The translations under genes and the position numbers were made by a program. Shown in pieces: positions 54,086-64,000 of a stretch of 64,000 nt of DNA. Origin of the DNA: Rhizoctonia solani (lineage: Eukaryota; Basidiomycota; Agaricomycetes; Cantharellales; Ceratobasidiaceae); contig NC_057372.1 in assembly GCF_016906535.1 (NCBI RefSeq), forward strand, positions 2,213,501 to 2,277,500. Reading direction: 5' to 3'. Position 1 is the first letter of the stretch; every line of letters starts with the position of its first letter. The notes below the pieces were generated by a model. It was given only the letters and a program-made list of their open reading frames with translations. It made no database searches and was not told the DNA's origin.

Positions 54086-54921
54086 GGAACAACAAAAGCG
54101 GACATTTATAATGAATATATCGTATATGATATGAATGTATAATAAACCATCTAGTGGAGTGGTATACTACCAATTCGAAACCAGTTTGATGTGCCTGAGC
54201 TTTATTTAAGATATCCTACTGAGGACGTACTAGTAGGTCGCCGATATCCGTAATATGTGCCAGAGATGGTAACTGAGAAGCATATTCTCACAACCTAACT
54301 CCCGCGTCATCTAATTATGGGTGAAAGATACTAATCCTGCGTTTGTAGGCTCACCTACATCGGCTCTATAACTTGGTGACTGATTCGGACGTCCTCAGAA
54401 CTACTTCCCAAAATGACTTAAAGTTGGTCATTTACGAGACCTCACTAACAAGTATAGTTGAACAAGTGGCCAACCATACATCATACAATTGCCCATGACT
54501 TCAAACAATCGAACACAGTTGTTGCAATTGCGAAAAGACAAAGGGATAATGGGGTTTCCAAGAGATCACTGGCGCTATATTTAAGTTAGCCTATCGACCT
54601 ACCCGCACTCTCTGATCATTTCCCCTTGGGAGCTCGGCACATAAATTTAACCAAATGGACGGTGCGAATACCTGAGGTTATTGGTACACACTAGTCTCCC
54701 AGAGTCAGGCTGTTACTGGGCGGACCAAGGGGAGCACTCAAGGTACGGTAACAGTAGGTATACACGTATACGACACCCTTTAGTTGCCAACCCATCAGTA
54801 ATATTTACAGCTAAAGGGTTAAGTATCGGAGCCTGGTATTATTTATGATAACTAGTGCTTCGTGGTATATGTCGCAAGAGAAATGAAGGGATCAAATAGT
54901 CTGGGCGGATAATACCGTGAT
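54086..54921. other. Convergent intergenic region
   Basis: This lies between the 3' ends of the PSD gene (plus) and the ABC transporter gene (minus). It is AT-rich, with an AATAAA-like ATAATAAACC near 54139. No gene, RNA or transposon fragment was recognised. Confidence 0.5.
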
Positions 54922-60795
<5,874 letters not shown>

Positions 60796-60955
60796 TAGAA
60801 GGAGGCGAAGGTGAGTACAGGTGGACGAACCAGCATGGTGCTACTTATATTGAGGGACAATTGACATTATACATGAGATATAGTTCTAACATAAGATCCA
60901 GTGATTGAATTCGTATCACAGTTAGGGGCGCATCGCGAGCGTCGGGCGATATCAG

Positions 60956-61019
60956 CCAATAGGAACAGATGTCGGGAGATACTAGCCAATAGGAACGGGC
61001 CTGGGAATAGGCAGCCAAT
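60956..61019. promoter_or_regulatory. Three phased CCAAT boxes upstream of the ABC transporter gene
   Basis: CCAAT occurs at 60956-60960, 60986-60990 and 61015-61019 on the plus strand, 30 and 29 bases apart (about three helical turns). Two copies share a longer core (GCCAATAGGAAC). They lie 161-224 bases upstream of the ABC transporter ATG. CCAAT is the site of the fungal HAP/NF-Y complex. The role is inferred from position and spacing. Confidence 0.55.
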
Positions 61020-62160
61020 GGGATCAATCTAGATTTCAAAAACATCGCGCCTATCACTGTGCTCCATGGCCACAGCAATTAGAGCAAAGGGCCCATTAAC
61101 CTTAAAAATGGGATATGGGGGCTTCTGTCTTGTGGCTCCTCCACACAGACACACATATAGCCTAATATGTTGTAAGTTAGCTTCACGTGTATATTTGCAC
61201 TCCCCGATGCAATAAAGCAGCCCTATGCATATGTATGGCATCTCATTGTAAGCTTAAAATGCTCTGTTAAGCTATAGATCAGAGATGATGGCAGTCAATA
61301 TACGCGAGGCCGAAATAGCTGATGGCGACTAACCTTTTAGTCGAGTCACCATTATCTTCTCGGACTGCCTTTATTGACCTATCGTTCATGATTAATTCCT
61401 TGCCAGTGGGCGTATCTTCATCATTCCGCACCGAATTTTAACTATATTTTTGCAATGCTGTTGCCAGAATTGAGCTTTCTTACTATGCCCGCCAAGCACC
61501 ACAGACCCTTAGTTAACTGATGTTTATCCCATATTAGGATATTGATGTGACACTTACTAGTTCTAGTTAAGTGAAACGTGTGATGACTAAACTTGCTAGA
61601 TTCATCACGAGCCTCTGTGAGCACGGGTGCTGCCAAGCGCTCACGAACTCTAATTATATGACGGTTTTTGCAGAATGACTTCCCGTGGTGTGTAACAGAA
61701 ATTAGAATGTGACGTCATATTCCTATTCTAAAAAAGAGCTTATAAACTTACCACAGGATCTCAAGTTAGATCTCGGCCATTTGGACGTTCCAGTAGAATG
61801 GCTTCTGTTCTTCCTAAATTTATTTGTAACTAGGCATCGGAACACATGCATGTTGACGAATAATTCTAATTATTACAGATATACCTTGCACTGAACGATC
61901 ACTACGTATTCTGAGTAGTGACCTATGATCTACCAGTCCCCATATTTCAAGCACTTTGCAGCCGTTAACGAGATCTTCAGCATTAACCTAATTAGAATAT
62001 TTACCAGATGGTAGTTCTCAAGGCTCACCGTTGGGAATATGCCAATCGATAGCCTACAACTAAACACATGCGGTGCACTACGGCCACATGCCTCCAGCCA
62101 TAAAATTCAACACACCTCAGCTTGAATGGTCTCCCTACACCATCCATATTCCTCGACAGG
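61020..62160. other. Intergenic region
   Basis: This lies between the ABC transporter promoter (minus) and the next plus-strand gene. It is AT-rich, and short open frames show no splice-linked continuation or recognisable motif. Nothing else was recognised. Confidence 0.45.
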
Positions 62161-63027
62161 ATGCGTATGCTCTCGACATTTCTTGTGGGTCTAACATTTG
62201 TTCTACTGGTTCTTTGTGCGACGGCTCCGGAAAGACAGGCGCTTCTTCAGAAGTGCAACTCTGGTAGTCCAGTATCTTGCACCTTCATATCACCCGTATG
62301 TGGTTTCCGATAGGCTTCATGGTGCTTTACCTCCTGACACCTATAATCCATTCAAGAAAGCTGTTGGTACACACTCTCAACGTTCAATAATAGGAAACCC
62401 ATTTTTCAACTGCCTCAGCACCCAACACGTCAAACACACAATATCCGGCTTCGCGACCGTCACTGACAGTTGGGGGGTATCGGTAGAACTCCGCACTACA
62501 TGGGCATGAGAGCTTGGGATTCCAACTTCGGAGTTAGCGGTGACAACGATAGGCCACAGTCGGGAAGTTACCATGTCACAGAGTATTGAATTTGAGATTC
62601 CACCCATTATGCAGGTGAGCTGATTCGTTTTATGCTCTGTCGAATTCACTTTCGACCTTTACAAATATTAACTACATAGACTGCACTCATTGGGGTAGCT
62701 AAATTTCAAGGACTATGGGGAAGAATGCTCCTGCAACATCCTAACAACACAGTGCGAGTAAGCTCTCAGTACTACTGCGAAGCATTGATGCGTAGGTGAC
62801 TTACTCTCTGCATTCTTGGCATCAACGTCACCGATATATATTACTTTCAGTACAACAGGGAACCCGTGGTTTTCCAGAGATGTGACTTAAGCTGCGACGA
62901 GGACTGGCCACTTTGGAATACGACTGACCAACAGGCGATTTCTGGTGGATTAGCTATGTATATGCACCACTCACCTAGAGTTCTCTGGATCGTTGTCGCG
63001 TGCACATTATCGCTCATATGGGTCTAA
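62161..63027 (+). CDS. Putative secreted or GPI-anchored surface protein, unknown family
   Basis: A five-exon model in consistent phase gives 198 residues: 62161-62295, 62357-62482, 62534-62614, 62680-62757 and 62851-63027. The N-terminus MRMLSTFLVGLTFVLLVLC looks like a signal peptide. The middle holds N-glycosylation sequons (HPNNTVR, WNTTD) and Cys pairs (CDLSCDEDW). The C-terminus has small residues (SGG) and ends in a hydrophobic tail (VLWIVVACTLSLIWV), as in GPI-anchored or single-pass proteins. The last three exons are the best supported. The 51-nt intron 62483-62533 is assumed because it removes an in-frame TGA at 62507-62509. If it is not spliced, the gene is a pseudogene. I do not recognise the family. 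Confidence 0.5.
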
Positions 63028-63719
63028 GCTAGGATACGTTGAAAACCATCGCCATTGATTGCTCGAACAGCGATCAATCAATAGACGCTGCACGAGTTTT
63101 CGCAGCCTCATGGCTACTGTGCACCGCGTTTTATGCACACTTTTTTCTTGGCGTCACATAGGGAGTGATGGTCATAGATGGCTCACCACACCTACTTTCG
63201 CCCTGTCGTTTAGATCCATGCTCCGCCCCACCCACCCAATTTGTTTATTACATGGATTTCCCATACATTGATACAATATAGTATACTTTTGAGTTTACAA
63301 TTTTCGAAGGAACACATGCACCATATAGATATGTCTTCGCTCTATTTTATATCACATTGTATGGATTGTATTATCTCTGATTGGTTTAGCTTTTGGATAT
63401 TTATGACAGTGTATAGCCAGTACTAGTATCCGTATGTATACTAACCGGCTGGGTCTGGATAATCTTTGGATCCTTGGTCGATCGAAAACGTGCTAAACTT
63501 AATAGCGAAGGTGCATATTTAGGTAACATAGCGGATGGGGAATTCGAGTATTGTTTTTGCACACCAAAATGATAGAATCAGTATATCAGCTGAGGCTCCT
63601 GATTGAGGGTCAGACGTCGATCAGCCAAACATAATTCTGTTTATGTTAGGCGCCGAGCCACAAATTTTAATTGTTGCACTCTTCCAAATCCTCCCCTCCC
63701 TTGGCGACCTTACCAGATC
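63028..63719. other. Intergenic region
   Basis: This is between two plus-strand genes. No convincing gene, repeat or RNA was seen. It should contain the promoter of the gene starting at 63720. Confidence 0.45.
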
Positions 63720-64000
63720 ATGTACAAACGAATCAACAAACGTATCAGGAAAAAAGAAAAAGAGGAGGAGCTTGGCCTAGACGATGAAACCAAAGAAATA
63801 TTAGGAATGCAAGAAACCGATTCGGACGAGTCCGACTCAAGTGATGAGGAACAGTCTGACGAAGACTCGGTGGAATCTGATACTGACGAGGAGAGGTTGG
63901 AAGTTGGACGGACCCACAGAGAGCCTGAAATGTTTTCTGATAACAGAGAGTCTGATACTGAAGGTTCGAGCGGGGCCGAAACGGAAGACTTAGAGGTTGA
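63720..64000 (+). CDS. N-terminus of an acidic, serine-rich protein, cut by the window edge
   Basis: ATG at 63720-63722 opens 93 codons without a stop to the window end. The start MYKRINKRIRKKEKEEELGL is strongly basic. DDETKEILGMQETDSDESD follows, and then almost continuous Asp/Glu/Ser. This basic-then-acidic pattern is common in nucleolar and ribosome-assembly proteins, but the family cannot be named from this piece. The start is chosen because it is the first ATG after a region with no coding signal. Confidence 0.65.
   Translation, partial: MYKRINKRIRKKEKEEELGLDDETKEILGMQETDSDESDSSDEEQSDEDSVESDTDEERLEVGRTHREPEMFSDNRESDTEGSSGAETEDLEV

Overview
The window is fungal nuclear DNA, most likely from a basidiomycete (Agaricomycetes). 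The signs are many short (~50-60 nt) introns, chromodomain Ty3/gypsy elements, a type II phosphatidylserine decarboxylase and a YOR1-like ABCC transporter. The style resembles Rhizoctonia, but that is inference.

Bases 1-46018 are one nest of transposons. A Tc1/mariner transposase relic (329-889, last codons at 46024-46029) was split by LTR retrotransposon B (890-46018, minus strand, TSD CCAAA). B then received A in its pol (1584-8016, TSD CCAGG), C in its 5' leader (12854-38641, plus strand, TSD AGCGC) and E in its 5' LTR (39555-45997, TSD GTATT). C received F in its integrase (17609-30263, TSD ACATG) and G at its pol stop codon (31169-38061, TSD CCTTT). F received D exactly at the RNase H catalytic-Asp codons (21573-27830, TSD GTGAC). 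All seven elements keep matching 5-bp target-site duplications. A and D have open gag and pol. The others carry stops, frameshifts or lost catalytic residues.

The elements form four LTR families: A/B/E, C/D, F and G. Each shows a Tf1-like self-priming arrangement: a PBS 2 nt inside the 5' LTR is complementary to a sequence starting about 34 nt downstream of the TATA box. Six of seven carry the same heptamer G GGA AAA at the end of gag, followed by an open -1 pol frame. Nearly all differences between paired LTRs are CpG transitions, and the same change accounts for lost catalytic residues and CGA-to-TGA stops.

Bases 46019-64000 are host sequence. First comes the Tc1 3' end, abutting the last exon of a decayed membrane-protein gene (46314-47366, minus). 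Its intact tandem paralogue follows (47805-49048, minus, 302 aa), then a 14-exon PSD gene (50148-54085, plus, 1075 aa). A convergent ~31-exon ABCC transporter gene (54922-60795, minus) has one apparent 1-nt frameshift and three CCAAT boxes upstream. A small putative surface-protein gene (62161-63027, plus) follows, and an unrecognised acidic protein (63720 onward, plus) runs off the right edge. Exon models were built by eye from splice signals, reading phase and family resemblance.
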